Below are positions 1 to 11,190 of a stretch of 64,000 nt of DNA, in pieces (position 1 is the stretch's first letter; every line of letters begins with the position of its first letter). The notes under the pieces were generated by a model. That model did not search any database, was not told where the DNA came from, and saw only the letters and a program-made list of their open reading frames with translations. The translations under genes were made by a program, and so were the position numbers. The DNA is taken from NCBI GenBank assembly GCA_029961685.1, contig JARWKL010000004.1:36940986-37004985 (forward strand), given 5' to 3'. This DNA comes from Aristolochia californica. Its lineage: Eukaryota > Streptophyta > Magnoliopsida > Piperales > Aristolochiaceae.

Positions 1-148
1 CAAGGGAATGAAAGTGCTTCAGTCCATAGAGAAGCCACCAGGATTGAAAACTTTAAATAACAGTTTTTGTGAAGGCTATATTATCGGCAAGTAAAAAAGG
101 ATTTGCTTTTCTAAGACTGGAAAGGAGCAAAAGACAGCAAAATGTTAG

Positions 149-769
149 TTGGTCCACACATATGCATGGGGGTCTTCACCTGTTACTTCCCTTGGTGGTT
201 CCAACTACTATATGACATTTATTGTTGATGCAAGCAGAAAGGTATGGGTTTATTTCATGATAAATAAATTTGATGTCTTTGATACATTCAAGAGATGGAG
301 ATCAATGGTTGATAATGAGACAACTATGAAGGTAAAGTGCTTGCAATCTGATAACAGGGGAGAATACATAGATGATGATTTCAAGTGGTATTGTGCTAAT
401 AATGGAATCAAGATGAAGAAGACCATTCCTATAAAATCACAACAAAATGGTGTGGTTGAGAGGATGAAAAGAACTTTGAAAGAGCATGCAAGGAGCATGA
501 GATTACATACGAGATTGCCAAAGATGTTCTGGTCTGAGGCTATTAGCACCGCTACTTATTTGATCAAAAGAGGTCCCTCAACACCATTGGATAGCAAAGT
601 ACCAGAAGAGATTTGGAGCGGAAAAGAGGTAAACTGTTATTTCTTGAAAATTTTTGGTTGTGTTTCTTATATTCGAATTGATTATGTTTTAACAAGTAAA
701 CTTGATGCTAAATCTAAAATATGTTTCTTTATTGGGTATTGTGGTACCGAGTTTTGTTATCGCTTTTAA
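149..769 (+). pseudogene. Copia integrase fragment (B1)
   Basis: A 206-codon open stretch covers most of the rve integrase core. The SDNRGEY block (second catalytic Asp) and the QQNGVVER block (catalytic Glu) are present. In the first block the usual LVHTD reads LVHTY, so the first Asp of the D,D-35-E triad is replaced by Tyr. A C-terminal piece typical of Copia integrases, near FIGY, follows before a stop. Bases 1-148 encode a decayed pre-integrase region. Integrase would join element cDNA to host DNA; this copy cannot. Confidence 0.88.
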
Positions 770-1059
770 GATGACCGAAGTCGTAAGGTTATCAGGAGCA
801 GGGACGTGATCTTCAATGAAAGTGCCCTATATAAAGACAGTTTGAGAACAGAGTCTGAGAGCACAAGTGATGAAGCCATGACTTTTGAAGTGATTCAATT
901 GAGAGATCTTCCAATTATTGAGATGGAGAATATTGCTTAGGAAGACCAGGAAAATATACCCCCATAAGTAAATCAGAACATTCCTGTGACTAAACTTAGG
1001 AGATCTGTCAGAACTAGTAGACCACCATAGAGGTACTCCCTACACTAAATTATATTTTT

Positions 1060-2320
1060 TTGACTGATAAAGGTGAACCGAAGAGTTATGAGGAAGCTGT
1101 GCAAGTTGATGAATCAACCAAGTGGGAGTTGGCCATGAAGGATGAGATGGATTCATTGTTATCCAATTAGACAAGGCAATTGATTGAGCTACCAAAAGGG
1201 AAGAAGGCCTTGCAGAACAAATAGGTGTACCAAATAAAAGATGCACTTGATGGCAACAAGTGGTACAAAGCAAGACTGGTGGTAAAGGGCTTTCAACAAA
1301 AAGAAGGCATTGACTACACTGAGATTTTCTCTCTAGTAGTGAAATTGACTACCATTAGAACAATGCTTAGACTAGTGGGAAATGAAGACTTGCACTTAGA
1401 GCAATTGGATGTAAAGACAACCTTGTTCATGGTGATTTAGAGGAAGAAATTTACATGATCTAGCCACAAGGTTTCAAATCACAAGTGTTGGAAGATGGGC
1501 CCAAGCCCACACGACCAAGGAAGGCACAAATATCTAAGAGTATTGTAAGATGGGCCCAAGACCATAAGAAGTAAGACCCACCATGATTACCATGAGTTGA
1601 CATCCTTATCACATAAGTTGGAAGATCAAGTGGGACTCACAAAGATAACCACAAGCTGGTTGAAAGATCAAGAAGGACTCAAAAAGATAACCACTAGTTG
1701 GTTAGAAGATCAAGTGGAACCCACAAAGATAGCCACGAGCTGACATCTTTATCTTATGGTCACATCCTCATAGAAGATTTCTAGTTTGAGTTTTGTTGTT
1801 TTTTATTTATATTTTGTTATTTAATTATGCTAGGACTTATCTTTAATTGTTAGAGTTTGGGTGTAATTAGGACAAAGGCAATTTAATTGTAATTGGAATC
1901 TACTACCTTCCTCTATTATAAACAGAGGTGCATGTACTCTGATTATAATAAGTCAATGAAGTATTTCTCTTTTCCATAAATTGAATAACAAGGAAAAGAG
2001 AAAATTGTGTGCAAACTTCAAAAGATCTTGTATGGTCTTAAACAAGCACCAAGAAAATGGTATAAAACACCTTTATGAGTAGTAATGGTTTCTTGAGGTG
2101 CCAAGTGCTTCATTGTTGTTATGTGAAGAAGCTTGATGACTCCTACATCATCCTATTGGTATATGTTGATGCCATGTTGATAGTAGGTGCTTGCAAAAAA
2201 GAAATAGATAAATTGAAAATGGAGTTGTCCAAGAGGTTTGCTATGAAGGATTTGGGTGATGCAAAACAAATCTTATGGATGAGGATTACTAGGGACATTG
2301 ATGTCAAGAAGAATATGTGA
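1060..2320 (+). pseudogene. Copia reverse transcriptase (B1), split by a solo LTR
   Basis: Starts in the region matching the conserved Copia block before RT (SYEEA, WELAMKDEM) and runs to the YVDD region. Readable pieces include KARLVVKGFQQKEGIDY (from about 1264) and, after the insertion, a decayed version of the Copia YGLKQAPR block near 2030-2060. The catalytic block near 2160 reads YVDAML instead of YVDDML, so one metal-binding Asp is lost. A family A solo LTR (1486-1987) sits between the two halves, and several stop codons lie elsewhere. Identification as Copia RT is secure; it is non-functional. Confidence 0.88.
1486..1987 (+). repeat. Solo LTR, family A, inside B1 reverse transcriptase
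   Basis: Begins TGTTGGAAGATGGGCCCAAG and ends in a slightly mutated version of the family end TTCAACA. The 5-bp duplication ACAAG flanks it at 1481-1485 and 1988-1992, and removing it rejoins the Copia RT reading. It has the family's promoter-like TATAAA segment near 1917 and no internal region, so it is a solo LTR left by LTR-LTR recombination. It is longer than the usual 430-446 bp partly because a 42-bp segment is present three times (1617-1658, 1659-1700, 1701-1742). Confidence 0.92.
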
Positions 2321-3060
2321 ATAAGGTGTTGAGCAGATTCAACATGAATAGTGTGAAACCAGTGAGTACTCCTTTGGCTAGTCACTTTAGGCTATCTAAG
2401 GAAGAGTCACCTTATATAGAGCAGGAGCGAGCCTATATGGCCAATGTGCCTTATGCTTCTGCTATTGGCAGTCTCATTTATGCCATGGTGTGCACTAGAC
2501 CAGACATAGCTCATGAAGTAAGAGTTGTGAGCAGATATATGAGTAATCTGGGTAAGCATATTGGGAAGTAGTGAAGTGGATTCTCGGGTATTTGAGAGGC
2601 ATTGCAGACTCAGCCTTATGTTTCAGAAAGTCAGACTTGAGATTATGGAGTTATGTAGATGCTAACATGATTGGTGACATTGATGGCAAGAAGAGTGCCA
2701 TTGGATATATATACACATTGGGTGGTACAATAATTAGTTGGGTCTCTAAGTTGTAGAAGACAATTATTCTTTCCTCTACTGAGGCAGAATATGCCATCGT
2801 GATCGAAACCAGTAAAGAGATGGTCTAGCTGCAGTTTTTCTAGGAAGAATTAGGTCTCAAGCATGGGAAGAATATGTTGTATTGTGACCGTCAGAGTGTT
2901 GTTCATTTATCAAAGAACCCTATTTATCTTGCTTGAACAAAGTACATACAGGTGTGTTATCACTTCATTAGATCAACTCTTGAGGATGAAATATTATCAC
3001 TTGAGAAGATTCAAGGGAGTTAGAACCTGTCTGATATGTTGACAAAGACTGTTACATATG
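2317..3060 (+). pseudogene. Copia RT thumb and RNase H (B1)
   Basis: Reads through the RT C-terminal block (ASAIGSLIYAMVCTRPDIAH near 2455) and the RNase H domain: a decayed YVDAN block, SSTEAEYA near 2773, a LYCDRQS-like block near 2878, and the closing block in which Copia proteins usually have ML/IFTK (SDMLTKTV near 3031). Stops occur at 2569, 2754 and later. RNase H would degrade the RNA template during cDNA synthesis. The order RT, RNase H, PPT, LTR identifies the Copia superfamily. Confidence 0.86.
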
Positions 3061-3166
3061 AGAAACTAAAGTTGTGTTCAACTTTGATCGGACTTCTATT
3101 TGAGGATTGAGAAGTTATTGCATTTATAGAGGATAATGATGATGGATTAGTTTCCAAGTGGGAGAA

Positions 3167-3638
3167 TGTTAAGTTATGGAGCCTAATCAATGCCCTACGC
3201 TGAGTTGGTAAGGTCATCTTGGGGGTTGGAAGGGGAACAAGGAGCCCCTCTAGGTCCAAAATATATTAACTGTTGTTTCATTGAGGGAAAATTTGGAATT
3301 TCACTCTTTTAAAGTGGTTTTCCTTGTTTTTTCTTTATATCAGGTGGAGGGCAGAGGGGGGAGGTGTTGCTATTAGGGTTTCATGATTATCATCCGAGGA
3401 GGATCAATTGTAGCCGAGAGAGGTTAGTAAAAAATAACACCTGTAAGTGTGTGTGATCTCTCTTGTAAACTATTTCATCTTCATAGTGGGTTACTGTAGT
3501 GGCGGAAGACAGGACGTAGTCTCACCTTGAGGCGAATCTGTATAAATCTTGTTGTCTTTTTCATGTTTTTTTTTCCTTGTTTTGGGTTTATTATTATTAC
3601 TCTTGTTAGTTTGGAATTAGGGTGTCTAATTCCTAACA
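3167..3638 (+). repeat. 3' LTR of Copia B1 (family B)
   Basis: Starts TGTTAAG right after a purine tract (GTGGGAGAA) and ends CTAATTCCTAACA; 472 bp. It is the reference copy for family B: solo LTRs of the same type are at 12534-13027 and 22562-23031. It contains TTTATAT near 3331 as a possible promoter element and a T-rich stretch before its end. The plus orientation follows from the pol genes upstream. Confidence 0.92.
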
Positions 3639-3708
3639 ACTTTAAAAGTCAACATTGTTGAAAGGGCATTGGAATGATTGATCAGCCACTGGTAATGATG
3701 GATCATCC

Positions 3709-5387
3709 TGTTGGAAGATAACCTCAAGCCCACACGACCAAGGAAGGCCCACAAGATGGGCCCAAACCCATAAGAGTAGAACCCACAATGATTACCATGA
3801 GCTGGCATCCTTATCACATCAGTTGGTAGATCAAGAAGGACTCACAAAAGTATCTTATCTTATGGTCACGTCAAAGAATATTTTTAATTTGCGTTATGTT
3901 TTTCTTTTATCTATATTGAGTTATTTAATTATGTTAGGACTTATCTTTAAGTGTTAGAGTTTGGGTGTAATTGGGACAAGGCTATCAGAGCTGGTTTTAT
4001 GAGTTGATGTGGTCAACCCACAGAGGTAATGTGATCCTTTTCTCTAAACCCTAAACCCTAGGTCTAGGTTCATAGTTATTTTTTTTCAGTGCCTACACTC
4101 ATAGTATTCTTTGCATTTTTTACCTCTATAAGTAGTTTTTCATATTGAAAAATATATATTGACAGAAAGATATTTGAGTCTAATTTCAAAATAAAAATGA
4201 TTTGTTCCAATCAGAGTTATCTATAGAGAGATATTAATATTTGAATGTGTGAAAGTCAGATTGAAAAAAGGTTCCAGCAGCAGTAGCAATCTTCAGATTT
4301 CGAGGTATTTTTTGCTATCAAGAACTAGAATTTATTTGGAGAAATATATAAAAATAAATATATGTAAGTCTATTCTTTTACCTATTCAACCAATTTTTTA
4401 GCTGATTTATCAACAAAGATAAATCGATATTTGAAGCAGCAAAGGTTAGATTGAAAAAGAGGTTCGAGCGGCAGCAGAAAGCCTCAACTTTCACGGTATT
4501 ATATGCTATCAAGAAAGAGACTTTATATGGAGAATTATATATCAAAAGAAAGATACATAAGTCTATTTTCTTACCTATTCAAAAAATTATCGGTATGAAT
4601 TTTTTTTAAGGAGATATTAATCTTGGAAGAGTCAATGGTCATTCTGGAAAAACAGGAGAAACAATACTTAGTTCGGCTAGATGACAGAGACCAAAATATA
4701 TTAGATTATTTATCTTCTGATAATTATATTTTATGAATTTAAGTTATAATTTTATGAATGGTATTTAAGTCTACTTTCAGAAGGAGAACACTGGTTGGGA
4801 AACCATGATGGGCCGATATTTTTATGACAATGTTGGAATATGAAGGGATATTGGAAGATGTGCCATTTTATACAAAAATATTCTATACATCATTTGCAGC
4901 AAGCTGGGAGTTCATGTTGTTCCCTCACCTCCAGCTTGAGGGGGAGTGTTGGAAGATAAGCTCAAGCCCACACAACCAAGGAAGGCCCACATATCTAAGA
5001 TTATTATAAGATGGGCCACACGACCAAGGAAGGCCCACAAGATGGGCCTAAGCCCATAAGAAGTAGGACCCACAATGATTACAATGAGCTGGCATCCTTA
5101 TCACATCAGTTGGAAGATCAAGAAGGACTCACAAAATTATCTTATCTTATGGTCAAGTCAAAGAAGAGTTTTAGTTTGAGTTATGTTTGTCTTTTATCTA
5201 TATTGAGTTATTTAATTATATTAGAACTTATATTTAAGTGTTAGAGTTTGGTTGTAATTGGGACAAGGGTCGTTTTATTGTAATTGGACTCTACTACCAT
5301 CCTCTATTATACATAGAGGTTCATGTATGTTGATTACAAGAAGTTATTGATGTCAATTAAGTATTTCATTTTTCCATAAATTCAACA
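3709..5387 (+). mobile_element. Non-autonomous LTR element A1, complete
   Basis: Flanked by the 5-bp duplication CATCC (3704-3708 and 5388-5392). The 5' LTR (3709 to about 3981) is cut short and runs straight into a PBS remnant (TATCAGAGC); the 3' LTR is 4947-5387 (441 bp) after the tract GCTTGAGGGGGAG. The roughly 965-bp internal region has no retroviral-type domain. It contains two copies of a unit of about 196 bp (from about 4208 and 4404) and, just before the PPT, a short stretch matching the pol end of Copia J. With no gag or pol, it must have used enzymes from another element. Confidence 0.9.
4947..5387 (+). repeat. 3' LTR of A1 (family A reference)
   Basis: 441 bp from TGTTGGAAGATAAGC to ATTCAACA. 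It shows features common to most family A LTRs here: GGGCC-rich boxes in the first 120 bp, a stretch rich in AAGATCAAG, and a TATA-like segment (TATACATAGAGG, usually TATAAATAGAGG) about 80 bp before the end, a plausible promoter with the transcript start just downstream. Confidence 0.9.
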
Positions 5388-6563
5388 CATCCTAAATTGT
5401 GCAGGTAAAAAATATAAAGCATGATCAATCAACCATAGTCGATTGATCGATCATCCAAAACATGGCCTTTTCATGCTATAAAACTTGATTGATCATCCCA
5501 CTTGGATTTATAGATCATTTTTGCCAAGGCAAGGAAATTTCACATGGAATGATGGATCATCTCAACTGATTGATCAATTAAATAGAACCATGCCAGTAAG
5601 GAACATAAAGAATGATCGATCATAGGGAATACACCGATCGATCATACTTGTAATGCACAACCAAAGGGAATTTTGATTGATCAATCATCCCCTTTTCAAT
5701 GATAGATCTACTTAAATTTTCTACAGAAACACTAACATATTGATTGATCAGTGCATCAATCAATAAGTCATTATCTAATAGAAAATTAGCCATTATGATC
5801 GATTGATAGATCAATAACTTTTTAGTGATCGATCAATCAAAGTACTGATTTTTGAAAATAGGCAAATAACTGCTAGTTTGAGTAGGGGAAGCTATAAATA
5901 CGCCACCAAAATGTGTATAGAGAAGTTAATGAGCATTTATTGGCAAATACTCAAGCCGTTATTCTCTATCTTTCAAAGCTCCTTTGAAAGTGCTTTTGAG
6001 GGAAAGAGAGACGCTCACACCTTGAAAATTTTCATTTCTCTTACATCATTCCTTGCATTCACATACTCAAAGCTCCTTCATCATTTCACATAGTCAAAGC
6101 TCCATCTTTTCAGATTGAATCTCCCAAGGAGAACTATCTCTCCAATTAAGGGTATATTTTTACCTTTCTTTTATTTGATTTTGTGAAAGGTTCATCTAGA
6201 ACATACATAATCTAGATAGAAAGGACTAGCTAGATCTAGAATCTAGCAACAATTCCATGGGGATTGGCATTGAAAAAATCGTGTATTCAGCTACATGTGG
6301 CCAAAGAGAGTCAAAATCTCTTTTGTTATTCCAGCTATTAGAACCTTTGAAAAGAGTGGAATTTTCTCAAACAAGGGTTCTTGGGCAGTAACTACACTTG
6401 GGGAACATCGAAAGAAAAAAATCTCTTTGTCCCTATGGTGTGTGAATGTTTCATTTTATCTTGAATTGCTTTTATGCATATTTTTTAGTTACACACACTA
6501 CTTTTTTTTTTTAATTTGATATTCTCAATTCGTCCCCTCTTGAGAAGCCACCTGAGTCAATAA

Positions 6564-6579
6564 TTGGTATCAAAGCAGG
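6564..6579 (+). promoter_or_regulatory. Primer binding site of C1
   Basis: TTGGTATCAAAGCAGG lies one base after the LTR end at 6562. It matches the 3' end of plant initiator Met tRNA (TGGTATCAGAGC) with one change. This is where minus-strand cDNA synthesis would start. Confidence 0.8.
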
Positions 6580-6583
6580 CCAA

Positions 6584-8235
6584 ATATGTAATTGAATTCA
6601 AAATCTACTTGATTTAAAAAAGACAAATTGCTCCTTCCCGAAGGACAATCTGCTAATCGTCCACCTTTGCTCAATATAACAAACTATGGATATTGGAAGT
6701 TAAGAATGGTGTTCTTCAATCCTTGGATTGTGACATATGACATGTAACCAGGACTTGCCCTTTTGAGCCTCAAGAGCTTGAAAATGGCCTTTTGATTGAA
6801 AAAGAATTTAATGAGGTGATTGGTGAAGATAAAGAGCAGCTCAAAACAAACTCTAAATCCATAAACATCTTGTTATGTGTCTTAGGACCAAACTAGTTCA
6901 ATAGGGTCTCCATATGCAAGAATGCTAAGGAAATTTTTGAAAAACTAGAGGTCGCACATGAATGAACCACTAGAGTAAAAGACTCTAGAATTAGCCCATT
7001 GATAGCCCAATACAATGAATTCAAAATAAAACTGGTTGAGTCAACAACAGAGATGAACTCAAGGTTCACTCATATAATCAATGAGTTGAACATTTTAGGA
7101 GATGAGAGTTCCTTGTATAAGCAAAATGACAAGCTTCTCAAGACACTTCCAAAGTCATGGGAATGCTAATTTAAGAACTATAAGCTCGGAAACACAACTA
7201 GGAATCCTTCTCACATACGAGATGGAACCAAAAGATGTTGAGAAAGATTGATCTAAAAATTAAAAACATTGCTCTCAAGTTCAAGATGAGTGTTGGAAGC
7301 AACTCTAGTGGAGAAAGCTCAGAAGAGGTGAGTTTCATCACTAGACACCTCCAAAGAATTTATAAGAAAAAGAAGAATTTTAGAAAAGGCCAATTTATAA
7401 CTCAAAATGAAAAAATTTCATAAGAAAACTAAATTTAATTTTGAGTCTAGGAAACTAGGACATACAAGGCACAAATGTCCAATGTTTGAAGAAATAAGCT
7501 CATCCGCAAGCAAATATCCCAAGAACAAGATGAAAAGAGTTTTGATCTTAGATTGGGATGCAATAGAAGAAGAGTCTAGCCACTCGGAAGAAGAAGAAAG
7601 CCGAGTTGGACTCATGGCTATTGGAGACATTGATGATGAGTCTAGCACTCCCAAAGAGTAAGTGACTTAAACTATGAACATGAGCTTGAATTACTTTTGA
7701 AAAAATCATTCATAGTCTAAATAAGTATAAAGAAAATTACAATGCTCAATTATACGAGATTGCAAGGATGGAGGAAGAGCATGTTGTCTTGAAGGAGGCA
7801 AATGAAAGCCATATAATAAATTCAAGGCAAAGTGGATTGATAGACAAGCTATCACTTGATAGACTTGCATTTGAGAAGAAGAGTTTGGACTTAGAGTAGT
7901 AAGTCAAACTTCTATCTCTCAAATCCACACCGAAGAGGAAAATTTGGAAGAACAAAACAAAGCAAACAGGAAGTTCTCTCTCATTCATCACATTAGATGC
8001 CACTATTTCAATGAAATGAGTTATTATGGCTACTTTTACAAAGTAAATAATGAAAAATGCATCAAACAAACTTGGTACCCAAATCAACCGAAAAGGGTAT
8101 GGTAACCCACAAGAACTTGGGCTAACAAATTTGGAAGACCAAATCACCAAGCATCTAAAATATCATCCCAAAGGGACCCAACCTAAAATAGATCCCTAAG
8201 GGTTAAATCTTTCGTGATTTAGGTATGTCTCCAAA
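6584..8235 (+). pseudogene. Copia gag (C1), decayed
   Basis: The part from about 6690 to 7230 reads as a Copia gag/UBN2-type capsid domain: a stretch matching LLCVLGPNEF near 6870, an AKEIFEKLEVAHE block near 6930, and a FTHIINELNILGDE-like block near 7065. A nucleocapsid zinc knuckle of the form CX2CX4HX4C should be at about 7440-7485; here the first two Cys are Phe and Ser, while GHTRHKC remains. The rest to 8235 is acidic and broken by stops. Gag would form the particle packaging element RNA. Confidence 0.78.
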
Positions 8236-8239
8236 CCAA

Positions 8240-8545
8240 GGCACTGAAAAATATTTAGATTTTGGATAGGGGTTGCTTGAGGCACATGACCAGTCACAAA
8301 AAGAAGTTTATTGAACTCAATCCCAAAGATGGAGGTCATGTAACTTTTGGAGACAATATCAAAGGCATCATAAAAGGAATTGGTAAAATTGGCACTTCAA
8401 CCTCTTTCATAGCTGATGTATATCATATAGAAGGGTTGATGCATGAATTACTTAGCATTAGTCATTGTTTTTATAAAGGAAACAAAGTTTCATTTGAAAG
8501 GGACAAATTCTTAGTAAAGAACAAAATGATGAACAAGTTCTAGAG
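8240..8545 (+). pseudogene. Copia aspartic protease (C1)
   Basis: An open stretch of 93 codons (8262-8543) starts DRGCLRHMTS, corresponding to the Copia protease block DSGCSRHMTG. The catalytic triplet DSG reads DRG, so the active-site Ser is lost. It continues with VTFGDNIKGIIKGIGKIG and a LLSISH block, both usual in Copia proteases just before the GAG pre-integrase region. It would cleave the polyprotein. Confidence 0.85.
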
Positions 8546-8589
8546 GGACATAGAAATAGGACTCTATAGTCAATTTACCCTCAACTAGT

Positions 8590-9470
8590 GCCATCTCTTT
8601 GGGTAAAAAAATTGATGAATCTTAGTTATGGCATAAAATACTATGACATATAAGAATAGATTTATTGAACAAATTAGTGAAGAAGAACCTAGTGACAGGA
8701 CTACCAAATCAAAAATTTGTATGAGAGAGACCTTGTGATGCTTGCCAACTTGGAAATCAACACAAAATTTCTTTCAAATCCAAGAATATTGTTTTAACTT
8801 CTCATCCTCTTTAACTAATCCACATGGACATAGTTGGACCTAGCCGAACCCTAAGCTTAAATGGGAAGCGCTTCACCTTAGTTGTGGTAGATGACTATTC
8901 AAGGTTAACATGGGTAGATATCCTAGCTCACAGGATGATATTTTCCATTCTTCTCTAAACTATGTGAAAAGGTTTAAAAAGAGCAAGTCATTATCAAAAT
9001 TAGGAGTAACCTTGGAGGAGAATTTGAAATTCACAATTTGAGGAATATTGCACAAAGCATGGTATAGACCATAAATTTTCTGCTCGAACTCCTCAACAAA
9101 ATGGGGGTGTTGAGAGAAGATACCGAAGCTTAGTTGAAATGACTAGAGCTATACTTCATCCATACAACATGCCACAAAGGCTTTGGGCTGAAGCTATAAA
9201 CACCGCATGTTATATCATTAACTGAGTAAGCAAAAACCACTTCTCAACAAAACTCCATATGAGTTGTATAGGGGCACCCTTCCCAACATTACTTACTTTA
9301 GAACCTTTGGATGAAAAGTATTCATTTTGAAAGAACCAAATGAAAAACTAGGGAAATTTGAGTCTTGAGATTATATAGGAAATTTTTTGGGTTATTCAAC
9401 TCATAGAAAAGCATATAGAGTTTATAAAAAAACATCTATGAGAGTAGAGAAATTGGTTTATTTTGACTTC
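8590..9470 (+). pseudogene. Copia integrase (C1)
   Basis: Pre-integrase zinc region near 8620-8770 (LWHK..H and CDACQLGNQHK blocks), then the core: HMDIVGPSRT near 8820 (first Asp), VVDDYSRLTWV near 8880, a degraded second-Asp block near 9000-9030, and PQQNGGVERRYRSL near 9090 (Glu). Stops and frameshifts break it, and part between the first two blocks is shortened. Order and motifs make it a Copia integrase. Confidence 0.85.
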
Positions 9471-9699
9471 GACAGATCGGATTCACCAAATCCAATTTCC
9501 CATGATGAAGAGGGAAACCCCTTTGATTCATCCCCGGGATCTCAACCTTAAGAAAAAAATCTTGAAGAGAATCCAAATGACCAGAAGAACTAAGAAGAAT
9601 CACCTATGGAGCCAAGGAACATCAAGTTCATGGCTAGTAATCCATTAGAACAAATCATAGATGACCCTCTAGGCATAATTGCAACAAGAAGAGCAACTC

Positions 9700-11190
9700 A
9701 TGAGACTATGGCAAATAGTGCCTTCATTTCTCAAATAGCGCCTTGTCTCTGTTGAGGCCGAAAAAGATAATTTTTGGATCATGGCAATGCAATAAGAATT
9801 TTGGACTCTTGTACCTAGACCCAAAAATCAACAAGTCATAGGAGCAAAGTAGGTCTTCAAAGACAAAGCTAATGAAGAAAATCAGGTAGTGAGAAAAAAA
9901 TCTAGCTTAGTTCTCGAAGGATATAACCAAGAAGCAGGTAATGATTTCAAAGAAACCTATAAACCCATGGCAAGACTAGAGGCAATTGGAATCCTCCTAG
10001 CCTATGCTTGTCATGAAATTCAAATTATACCACATGGATGTAAAGAGTGCATTTTTAAATGGGTACAATCAAGAGGAAGAATATCGTGAACAAACCAAAG
10101 GTTTCAAAGATTTGAACAAGTTTGACTATGTATACAAATTACACAAAGTTTTACATGGGTTAAAGCAAGCTCCTAGAGAGTGGTATGAAAGATTAAGTGA
10201 ATTCTTATAAAAGAATGACTATAAGAGAGGAAGTGTAGATAAGACACTATTTACTAAGAACCATGATCAAGATTTGATTATCGTTCAAATGTATGTGAAT
10301 GATATCATATTTGGTTCTACACATCGCTATCAATGTCAAGATTTTGCTAGTGTAATGAAGAAAGACTTTGAAATGAGTTTAATGGGTGAACTCACATTCG
10401 TCCTTGGACTTCAAGTAACACAAACTGAAAAATGGCACATTCATAAATCAGTTCAAATACACTAAGGGATTGCTCAACATTCAAAATCTTAAGTCAATTA
10501 GCACACCCATGAGTTCGTCCTTAAAACTTGACTATGACAACTTTGGCAGGGCCATAGATCACAAAACCTATAAAAGTTTGATAGGCTCCCTACTATACCT
10601 TTTAGCCAGTAGACCAAATATAACGTTATCAGTATGCCTGTGTGCCACATTTCAATACGATCCTAGAGAATCTCACTTAGAGTCAGTGAAAAGAATTTTT
10701 TCGTTATCTACTTGGAACACCCAACTTAGGTCTTTGGTACTCAAACTTTCAACCATTGATCTAGTCGGTTACTCAAATGCAAATTTTTCTGGTTGAAAAA
10801 TTGATTGAAAGAGTACTAGTGGTAGTTGCCAATTAATTGGAAATATCCTTCTTTTGGTTTTCCAATAAACAACATTCGGTTGCACTATCCACTACTGAAG
10901 CTGATTACATAGTATTGTTGTGCTCAACTTCTTCGGATGAAACATCAACTAGATGACTACGGCTTAGAGAAAAAAGAAATTATAGTCAAAGTGACAACAT
11001 GAGTGACATAAGGCTAAGTAAGAACTCGGTTCACCAATCTTGATTAAAATAGATAGAAATTAGACATCACTTTATCAAAGAGCTAGTTGAATCGAAAGTT
11101 ATTAAGATTGAATTTGTTCCCAGAGAAAATCAATTAGTGGATATCTTTACAAAATCATTAGAATTTGATCGTTTCTCTAAGCTTTGAAGA
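9700..11190 (+). pseudogene. Copia reverse transcriptase and RNase H (C1)
   Basis: RT blocks are readable but jump frames: LEAIGILLAYACHE near 9980, LDVKSAFLNGY-like near 10030, LHGLKQAPREWYERLS near 10155, then YVNDIIFGST near 10293, where the catalytic YVDD reads YVND. RNase H follows, with GSLLYLLASRPNI near 10585, SNANFSG near 10775, STTEADY near 10890, and the closing VDIFTKSLEF near 11140. Numerous stops; not functional. Confidence 0.86.

Larger units (their letters stand above)
1..3638 (+). mobile_element. Copia retrotransposon B1, 5' end outside window
   Basis: Left-truncated Ty1/Copia element read left to right. In order it has the end of the pre-integrase zinc region, integrase, reverse transcriptase, RNase H, a purine-rich tract just before 3167, and a 472-bp 3' LTR. 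Many in-frame stops and frame changes show it is dead. A family A solo LTR interrupts the reverse transcriptase. Sequence right after the 3' LTR (from 3639) matches the inside of the C-family LTR, so B1 appears to have inserted into the 5' LTR of C1. Its 5' LTR and left target duplication lie outside the window. Confidence 0.9.
3639..6562 (+). repeat. 5' LTR of C1, interrupted by element A1
   Basis: Sequence 3639-3708 plus 5388-6562 aligns with the reverse complement of the LTR at 48652-50229: same order of landmarks (TTTAAAAGTCAA, many TGATCGATCA-like motifs, the GTGAAAGGTTCAT box, then an end near CACCTGRGYCAA). A1 sits inside with CATCC duplicated. The LTR start is missing because B1 abuts at 3638. 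5390-5845 is dense in GATCGATC palindromes. The end GTCAATA followed by TTGGTATC marks the LTR/PBS border. Confidence 0.85.

Noticed and set aside
4036..4056. Interstitial telomere or chromosome-end junction
   Set aside because: Only about two and a half repeat units, and in the same place in another copy of the same element, so it belongs to the element.
4824..5244. Short ORFs at the end of A1
   Set aside because: Part overlaps the vestigial Copia pol end (61-codon frame) and part the LTR; no conserved protein across A copies.
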